From NCBI RefSeq assembly GCF_900129275.1, contig NZ_FQUX01000008.1:62001-126000 (forward strand): 64,000 nucleotides of DNA, given 5' to 3'. This document shows positions 45,289-56,000 of the stretch, in pieces (within the stretch, counting starts at the first letter, position 1; the number at the start of each line of letters is the position of its first letter). Source of the DNA: Arenibacter palladensis. GTDB taxonomy: Bacteria; Bacteroidota; Bacteroidia; Flavobacteriales; Flavobacteriaceae. The notes below the pieces were generated by a model that had not been told where the DNA came from, made no database searches, and saw only the letters and a list, made by a program, of their open reading frames with translations. The position numbers and the translations under genes were made by a program.

Positions 45289-48200
45289 TTAATTTTTCCG
45301 ATCATCAACTTTAAACAGATCCTGACGATCGTTGTTATTGGCAATGAATATTAATTGGTAAGGATCCGCCTTTACGGCAACCATATTACGTACATCCTTG
45401 TCGGCAAAAAATCCTGTGTTTTTCGAAGGAACAAATTTGAACTCTCCCATGCCTTTTCCCTTTAAAAAAACACCTACACCGGCATCGGCCCTAGTAGTTT
45501 CCACTTCTGATTGATAATTGTTGCCGGCCATCAACAAATCCTTTGATCCATCCCCATCAAAATCATCGTACAATATACTATTTATAGGGGATTGCTGTAC
45601 TTCATATGAAAAAGGCTGGAAAGAAAAGCCGGTTGCACCATTGTTGACAAAGATACCGGAGCGTAGTTCGGTAGCAGAATAATGCAGTGCCGATTCCAAT
45701 CCCTTTCCAACTATTCCTTTCAAATCCTTGTTCGCAAAATCAGTATAAGTTGGAATTTTTTGCGCCAAATGTGGTAACTGTTGGGTCATACAGGATTTTC
45801 CCCTTACAGGTACCTCTTTGCCATTATATTCCTTGGCCAAAATTACATCCTCTATACCATTAAAATCGAAATCGGATGTATAGATTTGGAAGGGTTCCTC
45901 CTCAGAGGCGTGAAACTTGGAATTCAGTCCCAAGTTACCTGCCACAATATCCTGATCCCCATCCCCGTCAATATCAGTTACCAAAATCCTGTTCCACCAG
46001 CCTTTGGAGGTTAAAAGAGTTTTATACTCCTCGGTTCTTTCCAACTTATTCCCACGGTTCAAAAATACCTCTATTCCCATCCATTCACCTGTAACAACCA
46101 AATCCGTTTTACCGTCGCCATCAATATCGGCCCATTTTGCATCGGTGACCATGCCTATATTTTCGAGCTCAGGTGCCAATTCCTTGGTTTCTATACTAAA
46201 GTTTCCATTGTTATTAATTAGTAAATAACTTACGGCAGGATACGGATAACGTCCCGGAACCACACGGCCACCAACGAACAGGTCCATATCCCCATCCTTG
46301 TCATAATCATTGGCAATTACAATGGATCCTGCTGAAAGCATCTCGGGCAAACCGTTGGAATTGGTAAAATTTCCTTTCCCATCATTGAGATACAGCCTAT
46401 CCTGCAGAGGCTTTAAGTCATTATAGAATTCGTAGCTTCCACTAACTACATAGAGGTCTTGATCGCCATCGTTATCGGCATCAAAAAAAGTAGCTCCTAT
46501 ATCTTCGAATAATTTATCCTTTTCAAACGTGGCCATGGACTTTTTCGAGAAACTACCGGAATGTCCAAGTAACAATTGCCCGGCTTCTCCCTTGCCTCCA
46601 CCAACAAAGATATCTTCCGATCCATCCCCATCCACATCCGCTTTGGCCAATGCCGGTCCCAGTTGGGAAAGCTTATGTGGTAATAAAATCTGCAAATCGT
46701 AATCATTAAAATAGGGGTCTATATGCCTTATATCAGTTTCTATTCTGGTGAAAATGGGATTATCCGAACTACTATTTTCTGTGGTTCTTTCGACGGCCGA
46801 TCCGTAGTTAATACTTAAGGTTTGATTGGCATTTACATTATCAAGCACCTGAACTTTACCGTCTGGCCAGATTACAACCATTTTGTCGACGGAATTGTTT
46901 TCGTCCAAACCAAAATACAGGGTATTGGGAACGGCAGACAAAAAACCTCGCGTAGGGGTTACTTGCCTGGTCTGCATTGTACCATCATGAAGGTACAGAT
47001 TAACAATTGTTCCCAAACCAAATGTATTATTACCGGCCTTCACCAAGTTTAATTTAAGGAAGTTTTTCCCTTGAGACTCTATTGTGCCATTTTTTAAGAA
47101 GGTGGCCTTGTCATTGATATTATTGATGACAATATCCAAATCACCATCGTTGTCAAAATCAGCATAAGCCGCACCATTGGAAAAAGTGGCAACCGGATCT
47201 ACCCATTTTTCAGAAACATCTTCAAAGGTTCTGTTGCCCTTATTCCTAAAGAAAAAATTATTGAGCTTTTGCTGTGGCAGCATTTGCGCAAATTTTAAAA
47301 AATCCTCAGCCGTTGGTTTTCTTCCATTGGCCCTAAGGGTTGCCAAGATTTCGTTATTCTTGTCCCGATCTATCACGTCTCGATACACTCCATTTGTGAC
47401 AAAAACATCATTGAAACCATCAAGGTCAAAATCTGCCGACAACAATGCCCAACTCCAATCCGTATTGGCAATTCCAGACATATTACCAATTTCACTAAAC
47501 GTGCCGTTTCCATTATTCAGCTGCAACATATTGTGCATATATTGGTAGTGATATCCCTTTTCTACCATTAACTCGAATTGATCGATGGAAGTCATGGCCA
47601 TAGTGGTCTTGGATCTTACGTAATCCTGTGGATTCATGTCCAAAGTCATTAAATCCATGAGACCATCGTTATCAATATCGGCCATATCGCTGCCCATACT
47701 ATTGAAAGACATATGCTTAAATAGTTTGTCCCTGGATTCCGTAAATGTACCGTCACCATTGTTGAGATAGGCCAGATCTGGAACATTAAAATCATTACAG
47801 ACATAAACATCAGGCCAGCCATCATTATTTAAATCACCTACTTGTGGATTCAGTCCAAAACCAATATCATACAACAAACCTGCCTTTTTGGAAACATCTA
47901 TAAAATGGCCGGAACCATCATTTTGATACAAGCGGTCGCTCCCCAATAATTCCAAGGTCTTAGGGTCACTTTGCACTTTATCCAAATCCAACACTTGTGT
48001 CCTACTGGTTATATCAGGGGTATTGGAGACATAAACATCCAAATCATTATCTTTATCATAATCGAAGAAAGTGGCCTGTATGGTACGATTGGCATCGGCC
48101 AGACCTAGTTCTTCCGCCTTTTCCGTAAAGGTAAGGTCGCCATTATTTATATAAAGTAAATTTTTGAATTTACCATTCTCAGCCTTCCACCCTCCCCGGG

Positions 48201-48663
48201 AAACATATATATCCAAAAAACCGTCTGCATTAACATCCGCCATGGTGACACCAGTATTGAAACCTGGCAAGTTTTTTATTCCCGCTTGTTCCGTAATATC
48301 CTTAAATTTCAGATCGCCTTGATTTAGAAATAACTTATCACCAGATGAGTTTGAGGTAAAATAAACATCGTCCAATCCGTCATTATTAAGATCTCCAACT
48401 GCCACACCTCCTCCTATGTAGGTATACATGTATTGATAGTAATTGGATTCCAAGGTTTCCTCTAAGGTATTTACAAAATCGAGCCCGGTTTCACTGGCTG
48501 GCATTGAAGTAAATAAATATTCATTTTGAACTATATCCTTAGCATTTTCTTCTTTCTTTTTTGAAGTATCGCAGGAGAGGAATCCTAAAAGAAATGCCAA
48601 AATTACAATTAGCGAAATTCGCCTTCCGATGTACAAAAACTGGTCATAAAATATCATAAACAT
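45289..48663 (-). CDS. FG-GAP/VCBS repeat lipoprotein with ASPIC/UnbV domain
   Basis: A 1124-residue surface or periplasmic lipoprotein (lipobox LLGFLSC). It carries many FG-GAP/VCBS calcium-loop repeats of the DxDxDGxxD type (GDLNNDGLDDVYFTSN, DYDKDGDMDLFVGG, DIDGDGDQDIVAGN), expected to form one or more beta-propellers. An ASPIC/UnbV domain is visible near residues 530-620 (GNNTFGLGTIVNLYLHDG, VVIWPDGKVQVL). Proteins with this architecture (CRTAC1-like) are often linked to SusC/SusD genes in Flavobacteriia. Their function is unsettled; binding or surface assembly is plausible. It is cotranscribed with the TPR/LuxR-type regulator 3 bp downstream. Confidence 0.88.
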   Translation of the reverse strand: MFMIFYDQFLYIGRRISLIVILAFLLGFLSCDTSKKKEENAKDIVQNEYLFTSMPASETGLDFVNTLEETLESNYYQYMYTYIGGGVAVGDLNNDGLDDVYFTSNSSGDKLFLNQGDLKFKDITEQAGIKNLPGFNTGVTMADVNADGFLDIYVSRGGWKAENGKFKNLLYINNGDLTFTEKAEELGLADANRTIQATFFDYDKDNDLDVYVSNTPDITSRTQVLDLDKVQSDPKTLELLGSDRLYQNDGSGHFIDVSKKAGLLYDIGFGLNPQVGDLNNDGWPDVYVCNDFNVPDLAYLNNGDGTFTESRDKLFKHMSFNSMGSDMADIDNDGLMDLMTLDMNPQDYVRSKTTMAMTSIDQFELMVEKGYHYQYMHNMLQLNNGNGTFSEIGNMSGIANTDWSWALLSADFDLDGFNDVFVTNGVYRDVIDRDKNNEILATLRANGRKPTAEDFLKFAQMLPQQKLNNFFFRNKGNRTFEDVSEKWVDPVATFSNGAAYADFDNDGDLDIVINNINDKATFLKNGTIESQGKNFLKLNLVKAGNNTFGLGTIVNLYLHDGTMQTRQVTPTRGFLSAVPNTLYFGLDENNSVDKMVVIWPDGKVQVLDNVNANQTLSINYGSAVERTTENSSSDNPIFTRIETDIRHIDPYFNDYDLQILLPHKLSQLGPALAKADVDGDGSEDIFVGGGKGEAGQLLLGHSGSFSKKSMATFEKDKLFEDIGATFFDADNDGDQDLYVVSGSYEFYNDLKPLQDRLYLNDGKGNFTNSNGLPEMLSAGSIVIANDYDKDGDMDLFVGGRVVPGRYPYPAVSYLLINNNGNFSIETKELAPELENIGMVTDAKWADIDGDGKTDLVVTGEWMGIEVFLNRGNKLERTEEYKTLLTSKGWWNRILVTDIDGDGDQDIVAGNLGLNSKFHASEEEPFQIYTSDFDFNGIEDVILAKEYNGKEVPVRGKSCMTQQLPHLAQKIPTYTDFANKDLKGIVGKGLESALHYSATELRSGIFVNNGATGFSFQPFSYEVQQSPINSILYDDFDGDGSKDLLMAGNNYQSEVETTRADAGVGVFLKGKGMGEFKFVPSKNTGFFADKDVRNMVAVKADPYQLIFIANNNDRQDLFKVDDRKN

Positions 48664-48989
48664 AAATTGAAAATAACAAACGGCTTGTGCAATACAAAAT
48701 ACGAAGTTTATCTATAAAAATACCATCTACCGTAAGATTTTATTGAGATAAAACGCGATGATAATTAAATAGATAAGAGTTTACAAACCAATTAATAATG
48801 AAGCCTTTATACGGACTATTTTCCAAGAGCATTCAATTATCGTCATAATATTCCTGTCGGTTTTAAATTAGCTCAAAAATCTACTCTCTTTTGGTTAAAA
48901 GGAGACTTTATTTATTTGTAGCTAAGTAGAAAATAACTAGCTTAGTCCATATGCTAAAAAGAAGTAATCCGATATCGAATTGTTGAAAA
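48664..48989. other. Divergent intergenic region
   Basis: A 326-bp A/T-rich gap between the divergently transcribed VCBS lipoprotein and GT51-like genes. It should contain both promoters. I see no inverted repeats long enough to call operators and no copy of the 11-bp tandem repeat found at 43.6 and 56.3 kb. Confidence 0.5.
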
Positions 48990-49574
48990 ATGAAACATAA
49001 AAAACGAGTTTTAAAAATTGTTATTTCGATTCTCATCGTAGCTGTTTCCTGTCCATTTTTGGCACACTACTATTTAAAAAACAGCTGGGATAGTTTTATG
49101 ACAGAAAAGGAGTTAACAGAATATGTAACCAAGTTAAAATACGCTGAGGAATTACCGGATAGATTCTATGAATTGTACGAGGAGGAAAATCCCAATATTT
49201 TATCCTATAATTTAAATAGACAAATAAGAAATGGACTGTTTTCGGGTAAATTTACCAAAAGCCCAAGTCTTTTGGCTGCCATGATTTCTGAAATTAGTAG
49301 ACAAGATAATGACAGTACAAAAATTTCCAACCGTAAGGCTTACTCCTTAGCTTGGAAATTAGAGGAAGAAACTACTCAAAAGGAATGCCTTAATTGGGTA
49401 ATGGAGAATTACAAATTTGACCTTTATATCCACGGAATTAGTGAGGTTGCCAATTTTTACTTCAGAAAAGGTGTGTGGGAACTCAATGACCGGGAATTAA
49501 GGGATGTCATTGCTTTGATGAAAAAACCCAGTATAGTTTATGTTCCCGATAGATCCAATGAGGATCTACATTGA
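48990..49574 (+). CDS. Degenerate GT51-like transglycosylase-domain protein
   Basis: A 194-residue membrane-anchored protein with one N-terminal helix (about residues 8-28). The rest resembles a shortened peptidoglycan transglycosylase (GT51) domain: LAWKLEEETTQKECLNWVME corresponds to the family's ALxLExxxSKxEIL...YLN segment, and GISEVANFYFRKGVWELNDRE with ALMKKPSIVYVP to its GIxxAAxxYF and LxxxExAxLAxLxxxPxxY segments. The first motif, EDxxFxxHxG with the catalytic Glu, is replaced by LPDRFYELYEEENP, so activity is doubtful. Such short homologues occur in Flavobacteriia. It is the only plus-strand gene in this part and converges on the cytochrome-VCBS gene with a 5-bp gap. Confidence 0.65.
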   Translation: MKHKKRVLKIVISILIVAVSCPFLAHYYLKNSWDSFMTEKELTEYVTKLKYAEELPDRFYELYEEENPNILSYNLNRQIRNGLFSGKFTKSPSLLAAMISEISRQDNDSTKISNRKAYSLAWKLEEETTQKECLNWVMENYKFDLYIHGISEVANFYFRKGVWELNDRELRDVIALMKKPSIVYVPDRSNEDLH

Positions 49575-49579
49575 GATAA

Positions 49580-51055
49580 TTAGTTTGTTTTATTCTCCAA
49601 TTTTACCCAAGAAATATTCTCTTTATCCGAGATATTGGACTCCTCCGGACCAGCCTTAAAATTAAATGAACCAATAAACACATCCAAATCTCCATCCTTG
49701 TCATAATCGGACACGTCCAAAGTTTGCCATCTAAAATCAGGAAGTGCATTAATATATTTTGGTTTAAATTTTAATTCTCCTTCATTCATCAACAACTGAA
49801 CACTTTTGAACTTTGGATCGGTAAAATCACCAAAATTGGAAATGGTTAGAATATCGGTGTCCCCATCCATATCAAAATCCTCCACCCTTATTTTGCTAAT
49901 GCCGTGAATAGGCATAAAAAATCCTTCTGTAAATTCTTTTTCTCCCTTATTAATCAAGACCCTAATTCCGTGGTAATTTTTAAGTACCGTGGACAAATCT
50001 GAATTATCACCATTGCCAATAATAATATCCTTAAGTCCATCACCGTTCATATCCTTTAATTGAAAGTCCACTGCTCCGAAAGCCGGTTGAAATTGGATTA
50101 CTTTCTTGCCATTTAAGATATTATTGTCATAATCCCAAATCATAATCATTTCATGTTCCTGGGCAAACAGGACTACGATCTCATCATCTGCATCTGAATC
50201 CATATTGGTTAATTCCACCTTTATAGCACCGGACATAGGTTGAAGTACTTTTTTGTTATAGCTGCCATTGCCCAAATTTTCATACCATGAGAAATCCCCC
50301 ACATTATTACCATAATTACAAACCAGGACATCGTCATATCCATCTACATTGAAATCATGGATCAAAAAATCTACAGGCCTAATTAATCCCTCTATAGCAT
50401 TGGTCCCAATTCTTAATCTCCCGCTTGCCTCATCTGAAGGATTTATATGGCCAATGGTCAATAGGTAATCCAAAGAATCCTTTATTATAATTTTCACGGG
50501 GGGACTTTCCAGTTTTTCCACATTTAATACATCCCCGTTGAGATCCAGAGTTAGCAATTTAGAGTTGCTACCATTCCCTAAAAATAACTTTCCACTTTGT
50601 TCATTATAAGAGGTCATGCTAATTAGTGGAAAGGAGTCAAGTTGAAAAATATATGACTCAAATAAGGTACTAGCCTCATAATCTTGAATATTGTTTTTAG
50701 GGATGCTGTTTTCGGATCGATTAAGGTAAAAATGAACTATCCTATCCCAATCTTCCTGACTCAAAAGTGGCTCTAAGTTTTGAGTTGATTCAGAATTGCC
50801 ATAAGCATAAATAGGACCATGGGACATTCCCATTTTTAATCCCATATTCGGTAATATTTTTTCGCCCCAAACCCTTCTGGGCAGAATGCCAGGTTCAGGG
50901 AACATATGGCAAGAGCCACAATGAATTTTAGCTAGACTTTCCCCTGCTGCATGCTTATTCTCTTTTGCACATTGTATTGAAAGTGATAACAACCCTAGAC
51001 CAAAAATAATTTGGGTTTTGAGACTTATTCTTTTGTATTTATTTGGATTTAGCAT
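49580..51055 (-). CDS. Lipoprotein with c-type haem motif and FG-GAP repeats
   Basis: A 491-residue lipoprotein from the ATG at 51055. The longest frame starts at 51157, but MLNPNKYKRISLKTQIIFGL beginning at 51055 leads straight into the lipobox LLSLSIQC. Near residue 45 it has the haem-attachment motif C-G-S-C-H with MFPEP behind it; Met residues in MGLKMGMSHGP could be the distal ligand. The rest is FG-GAP/VCBS propeller (DMNGDGLKDIIIGN, DFDMDGDTDILTISN, DYDKDGDLDVFIGS). The mix of a monohaem cytochrome and a calcium-loop propeller suggests an envelope electron-transfer or redox-sensing protein. It lies downstream of a susCD pair, after that operon's terminator, so it may have its own promoter. 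Confidence 0.82.
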   Translation of the reverse strand: MLNPNKYKRISLKTQIIFGLGLLSLSIQCAKENKHAAGESLAKIHCGSCHMFPEPGILPRRVWGEKILPNMGLKMGMSHGPIYAYGNSESTQNLEPLLSQEDWDRIVHFYLNRSENSIPKNNIQDYEASTLFESYIFQLDSFPLISMTSYNEQSGKLFLGNGSNSKLLTLDLNGDVLNVEKLESPPVKIIIKDSLDYLLTIGHINPSDEASGRLRIGTNAIEGLIRPVDFLIHDFNVDGYDDVLVCNYGNNVGDFSWYENLGNGSYNKKVLQPMSGAIKVELTNMDSDADDEIVVLFAQEHEMIMIWDYDNNILNGKKVIQFQPAFGAVDFQLKDMNGDGLKDIIIGNGDNSDLSTVLKNYHGIRVLINKGEKEFTEGFFMPIHGISKIRVEDFDMDGDTDILTISNFGDFTDPKFKSVQLLMNEGELKFKPKYINALPDFRWQTLDVSDYDKDGDLDVFIGSFNFKAGPEESNISDKENISWVKLENKTN

Positions 51056-51323
51056 CAATATTGTTGAATTGATATGTGTCAACAGTGGTCCAATCTTTGT
51101 TTTTTGACTATTTTTATGTATCCACGCCCGTTGTTTAAGGAGCATAATTATGTACATACATTACACTTACCCATTGGGTCTTATTGTTTCCCAGCGTAAA
51201 AGATAACATATTAACTACACCTATGACTAAAAAATAGTTCTATAATGCAGAACTTAAAATTGCCTTGTCAAATACACCTTCACAATTAAATGATAACTCG
51301 GGCGCCAAGGAGGGCTAATAAAA

Positions 51324-51365
51324 AACACAACGGCAAAATCTCTGAAGAAATTTAACCGCTGTGTT
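51324..51365 (-). terminator. Strong intrinsic terminator after the 51-56 kb susCD operon
   Basis: A long imperfect hairpin: on the minus strand AACACAGCGG pairs with CCGTTGTGTT (one G-U), and AAATTTC with GAGATTT inside it. TTTTTTATT follows directly. It lies 37 bp after the susD stop and separates that operon from the cytochrome-VCBS gene. Confidence 0.8.
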
Positions 51366-51401
51366 CTTGCTAACTCAAAACTAACTACTATAATCTATCT
51401 T

Positions 51402-53015
51402 CTAATTGCCTAGATTAGGATTTTTTTCAATTTCTTGTTGTGGTATGGGGGCGTAATAATTGTCTGTTCCCAATGAACCTAGAATTGGATTTTGGGCCGT
51501 GGTCAACGGTTTCGGAGAACCAACACCATTTTCGTCATATTCCGTACCTATAGAAACCCTCGGGTTTCTATTGCCCAAGGCCTCTTGAACCTTTTCTTTA
51601 CGTACCAAATCGTTCCAGCGGATAAACTCGCCCGCAAATTCCCATTTTCGTTCAGTAAAGGCCAAATCCTGGATAGAACCATCCCCTACCGTCAGGTCAC
51701 TCGGAGCTGGGGTATTAGTTGGCAATCCTTCTGCACGTCTATGTACCATGTTGAGCGCTTCCCAAGCGTCTGCACCTGCTGTGCCAGCCTCCCCAGAAGC
51801 CTCGGCATAAATTAATAGTACCTCGGCATACCTCATATACAAATCACTACGAAGGGTTTGAAATTGTGCCCAATCCCCATCGGCCAAATCACCCACAATC
51901 TTTCTTAATATAGGATTTTGCTGATCTTTGAACTCTTCCCAACGAAGTATTCTGGTAGGACTGTTTAAATTAATGGCACCATCATCACCTACTGGCAACT
52001 CGGCATAATAAGTAGCATCCTTTCTAGCCCCATCAGGCATATCCTCAAAAAAACGGATTTCAGCAAATGTTTCCTGCCAACCGTTAAGACCTGGATCGGA
52101 TGGTAAACCCAATTTTCCCATTTTACGGTTGGTTAGGTTGCCAGCGGAATTGCTATATGCAATGGTAAACACACCTTCCTGGGTAAATCTTCCTGCTAGG
52201 GACCATAATTTGGCCAAGTCAGGTTCCAGTCCGAAACCATGTGATGCGGCATTATCGATAACAGTTTTAGCACTTGATGCTGCTTGGGCGTATTTACTGG
52301 CATCCTTTAACGGAAAACCGGCCCAGTCCATATATAATCGTGCCAAAAAAGCTCTTGCAGTTCCTTTACTTGGCCTAGTAGAACCAACATTGGTACTAAC
52401 TGGCAATCGCGATTCAGCTTCCAAGAGATCACTCTCTATTTGTTGAAAAACCTCTACTTGTGAAGCTAAGCTTGGTTGCTGAAATGGATCTACTTCCAAA
52501 ACCAGAGGAATTCTTCCGTGTATGCGCATTAAATGATTGAACATAATTGCTCTTAAGAAATAAGTTTCACCTACCAATCTTTCTTGTTTTGTAGGATCAG
52601 GATCCGGCAAAGTTTGTCCCTCCACACTTTGTAATACGGTATTGGCTGCACGAATCATCTCGTACACTCCATTCCAGTTGGTAAGTGTTCTAGAATTTTC
52701 AGGGGTCACGAATCTTTGGTCATATTCCCTAAAATCGGCCTTATTACTGGCGACGTGAGTGGTAATATCATCTCCCGACCAACCATTTACATAAAAGGTA
52801 GACATCCAGGCAGCTTTGTTCAACTTGCCATAAATACCGGTAACTCCAAGCTCCAATTGGGGCATAGAACTATAGGTCACAACTTGCGACTGGGAACCGG
52901 CAGGATTTTCCTCAAGATCAAACTGCTCACAACTATTGAAACCCAATGCTATAGCTACAATGCTAAAGAGCCCCAAAAGTTCTTTAAATGATTTATAAAT
53001 TTTTATTGTTTTCAT
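51402..53015 (-). CDS. SusD-like outer-membrane glycan-binding lipoprotein
   Basis: A RagB/SusD lipoprotein of 537 residues. The longest frame opens at 53057, overlapping susC. The ATGs at 53024 and 53015 both precede the lipoprotein signal; MKTIKIYKSFKELLGLF at 53015, ending in lipobox GFNSC, is taken. Family features are RLVGETYFLRAIMFNHLMRI, RKWEFAGEFIRWNDLVRKEK and the C-terminal NYYAPIPQQEIEKNPNLGN, a near-perfect SusD ending. It partners the SusC encoded 31 bp upstream. Its operon carries the 11-bp tandem repeat shared with the GH117 operon, so an agar-derived ligand is plausible. Confidence 0.95.
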   Translation of the reverse strand: MKTIKIYKSFKELLGLFSIVAIALGFNSCEQFDLEENPAGSQSQVVTYSSMPQLELGVTGIYGKLNKAAWMSTFYVNGWSGDDITTHVASNKADFREYDQRFVTPENSRTLTNWNGVYEMIRAANTVLQSVEGQTLPDPDPTKQERLVGETYFLRAIMFNHLMRIHGRIPLVLEVDPFQQPSLASQVEVFQQIESDLLEAESRLPVSTNVGSTRPSKGTARAFLARLYMDWAGFPLKDASKYAQAASSAKTVIDNAASHGFGLEPDLAKLWSLAGRFTQEGVFTIAYSNSAGNLTNRKMGKLGLPSDPGLNGWQETFAEIRFFEDMPDGARKDATYYAELPVGDDGAINLNSPTRILRWEEFKDQQNPILRKIVGDLADGDWAQFQTLRSDLYMRYAEVLLIYAEASGEAGTAGADAWEALNMVHRRAEGLPTNTPAPSDLTVGDGSIQDLAFTERKWEFAGEFIRWNDLVRKEKVQEALGNRNPRVSIGTEYDENGVGSPKPLTTAQNPILGSLGTDNYYAPIPQQEIEKNPNLGN

Positions 53016-53046
53016 ATTTTCCATGTATTTTTCTATTAGCATTTTT

Positions 53047-56000
53047 TTAGAATCCAACTTTTACTCCCAAAGTATAAGTTCTTGGGTTAGGATAGGCTCC
53101 TACGTTAATTCCTGGAGCAACGTCTTCATTCCCTTGATCCCCTCTTCTTGAGGACAATTCTGGATCATATCCACTATAATCGGTAATCAAGAAAAGGTTT
53201 TGCCCACCAACATACAACTTAAGTGTTGTATTGGACAGCCCTGCAAAATCTTTAAAAGTATACCCAATATTTAGATTGCTCAATCTTACAAAATCACCTT
53301 TCTCTATGTACCTAGAAGAATTGAACAACTGCACTGTAGCAGGGATGTCAGTTTCGTTACTTGGCGTCCATTGATTAACCTGATCTGCGGCCATAAAACT
53401 CCTTGAATCACCAGCGCCACCGGTAATCCCAGCTTGCATTAAATTATAGATATCGAAGCCATGGGAACCGTTCAAGAATATATTTATATCCCAATTTTTA
53501 TATGAAATGGTATTATTGAAACCCCAAGTGAGCGTTGGTGTACCATTACCAATGGCACCAAAAACAATTTCGCCATTTTCATCCCTTAAATATTTAGCAT
53601 CACCTGGTTTTTTACCAAAGGCTGCTGCTGCGGAAGCTTCGGAACTTTTCCATGTACCCAAAAAGGTAGCTCCATTAAGTTGTCCCAATGGCTCGCCCAA
53701 TTGAATAATATTGACCACCCTAGCCTGTCCTCCTGGAGCTTGGTACTGACCGTCGATCTGTTCAAGCCCATCGAATAATTGAGTAACCTTATTCTTAACA
53801 TGTGACACTGCCAAGTTTGAATTCCAGTTTAAATTTTTAGTTTGGATAATATCATATCCCAAAGCTACATCGAAACCAAAATTTTCAACTTCACCAACGT
53901 TCTTATTTACATTTCCACCACCATTGGTCCCCGAAACCGGTACATTTAATAATAAATCGGAAGTTACTTTTTTATAGCCATCCACGCTAAAACTACCTCT
54001 ACCCGAATTAAATCCTAAATCTATACCCACGTTGGTCTGACTTGTAGTTTCCCAAGTAAGGTCTTCATTGGCAAAACTGGTAATGAAAGTACCTGGAGAT
54101 GGTGCACCTCCTGTATATGCATAAATATTGTTACCTAAGTTGGCATAGGTGCCATAAGTACCAACACCCTGGTTACCTACCTGACCCCAACCGGCCCTAA
54201 GCTTTAAGTTGTTAATATAACCAGAATTATTCCTAGGGTTAATTATACTGTAACCCGCTGCAACCGAAGGAAAGAACCCCCATTTTTTACCCGGTCTAAA
54301 TACCGATGTTCCATCATAACGCCCTGTTGCCGTAATTGATAAATTATCATCAAGTATGTACTCTGCACGTAACATAAAAGAGGACAACTCTCTTTCTCCA
54401 AAATTATTACCTATAGAAAAACCTGAAGCCGTTTCCGCAAAATAAAAACCGTTTGGCAAGAGAAGGTTATCTGCATTATAATTATTACTAATATTTTTTG
54501 AATTGGAATATTCTTGTACCCCAGTCAATTTTAAATCATGTATTTCACTAAATACCTTTTGCCAAGTAAATATGTTACTCAATTGATATGCCGTGTATTT
54601 ATTAGTACTAAAATTGGCATCAGGGGTGTCGTCCGCCCCTTCAACGGCATAGCGTTGAACATTATAATTATTGACCTGGGCTCCAACAACCATGGTATAA
54701 CTAAAATTATCGGTAAACTGATAAGTAGTGTTCAACGTAGCACTAAATCTCTCATCCACATCACTCGCCTGAGTTTCGTTCAATGTTAGAACCGGATTCA
54801 GGTTCAAGGAGGCAATACCTCTCAATGACCTTCTATTATATAATCCGTTGGCATCATAAATTGGAGTAGTCGGATCCCAAGTATTGGCTTTGTACATTAA
54901 ACTACCTTGACCGTTCCCCAAAGCCTCGAAGTTATTTTTCTTTTCTCCTCTAGTCCCAAATATATTAAGACCAACCCTTAATTTATCACTAATTTGAGCA
55001 TCTAAATTAGATCTTAGTGACAATTGCTGATATCCTGTATTAATAACTATACCTTCTTCATCCCTATAATTTCCAGACAGGAAATAACGTAGTTTCCCTT
55101 CGGAACCACTTGCAGAAATTTGTAAATTCTTACTTACAGCTGTCCTCAAAATTTCATCCTGATAGTTAGTTCCTCCATTAGCTTCCAAATCAGCAATTTC
55201 GGCATCCGTGAAGGTCGGATTTTGACCGATACTCAATTTTCTAATATTTTCTATTCTCGCAAACTCACCAACATTATCGGCCAGAGTTGGAAGTAGATCG
55301 GGAACTTGGGAAATAGCTGTAAAATAGTCTACATTAATTTTTCCTCTTCCAGAACCTTTTTTAGTAGAAACAAGAATTACACCATTGGAACCCCTTACCC
55401 CATAAATTGCAGTTGCCGAAGCATCTTTCAATACATCCATAGAGGCGATGTCATTTGGATTAAGTGTACTTAGATCACCTCCCAATACACCATCTATAAC
55501 AACCAGCGGGTCGTTATTCCCAGTAATGGAATTAACACCTCTAATACGCACTTTTATACCGGCACCCGGAGCTCCGTTGGCTTTTGCCACGGTAACACCC
55601 GCGGCTCTACCTTGTAAAGCCTCATCCACCCTCGTTAAAGGTTGGTTTGCAAAAGACTCCGAACTAACCCTTGCTACGGCCCCAGTAACATCCTTTTTCT
55701 TTGCCGTACCATATCCTATTACAACCACCTCATCCAACAACTGTTGATCAAGTTCCATATTAACATTTATGGTTGTTTTTGAACCTACCACAATATTCTG
55801 TGTAGTATAACCTACATAAGAAATCACCAATTCATCTGTTGGCGAAGCTTCAATACTATAATTACCGTCAAAGTCGGTCACCACTCCAGTGGTAGTACCT
55901 TTGATTACAATATTGGCCCCAGGTATAGGCTGGCCAAGTTCATCAACAATGGTACCCGTAATGGTCTGTTGGGCGTTAGCCTGCTGAAAACCCATTAATG

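Noticed and set aside
45289-51055. Repeated Asp-rich DNA in the VCBS genes as a repeat element
   Set aside because: The repetition reflects FG-GAP/VCBS protein repeats and is not a DNA-level repeat array.
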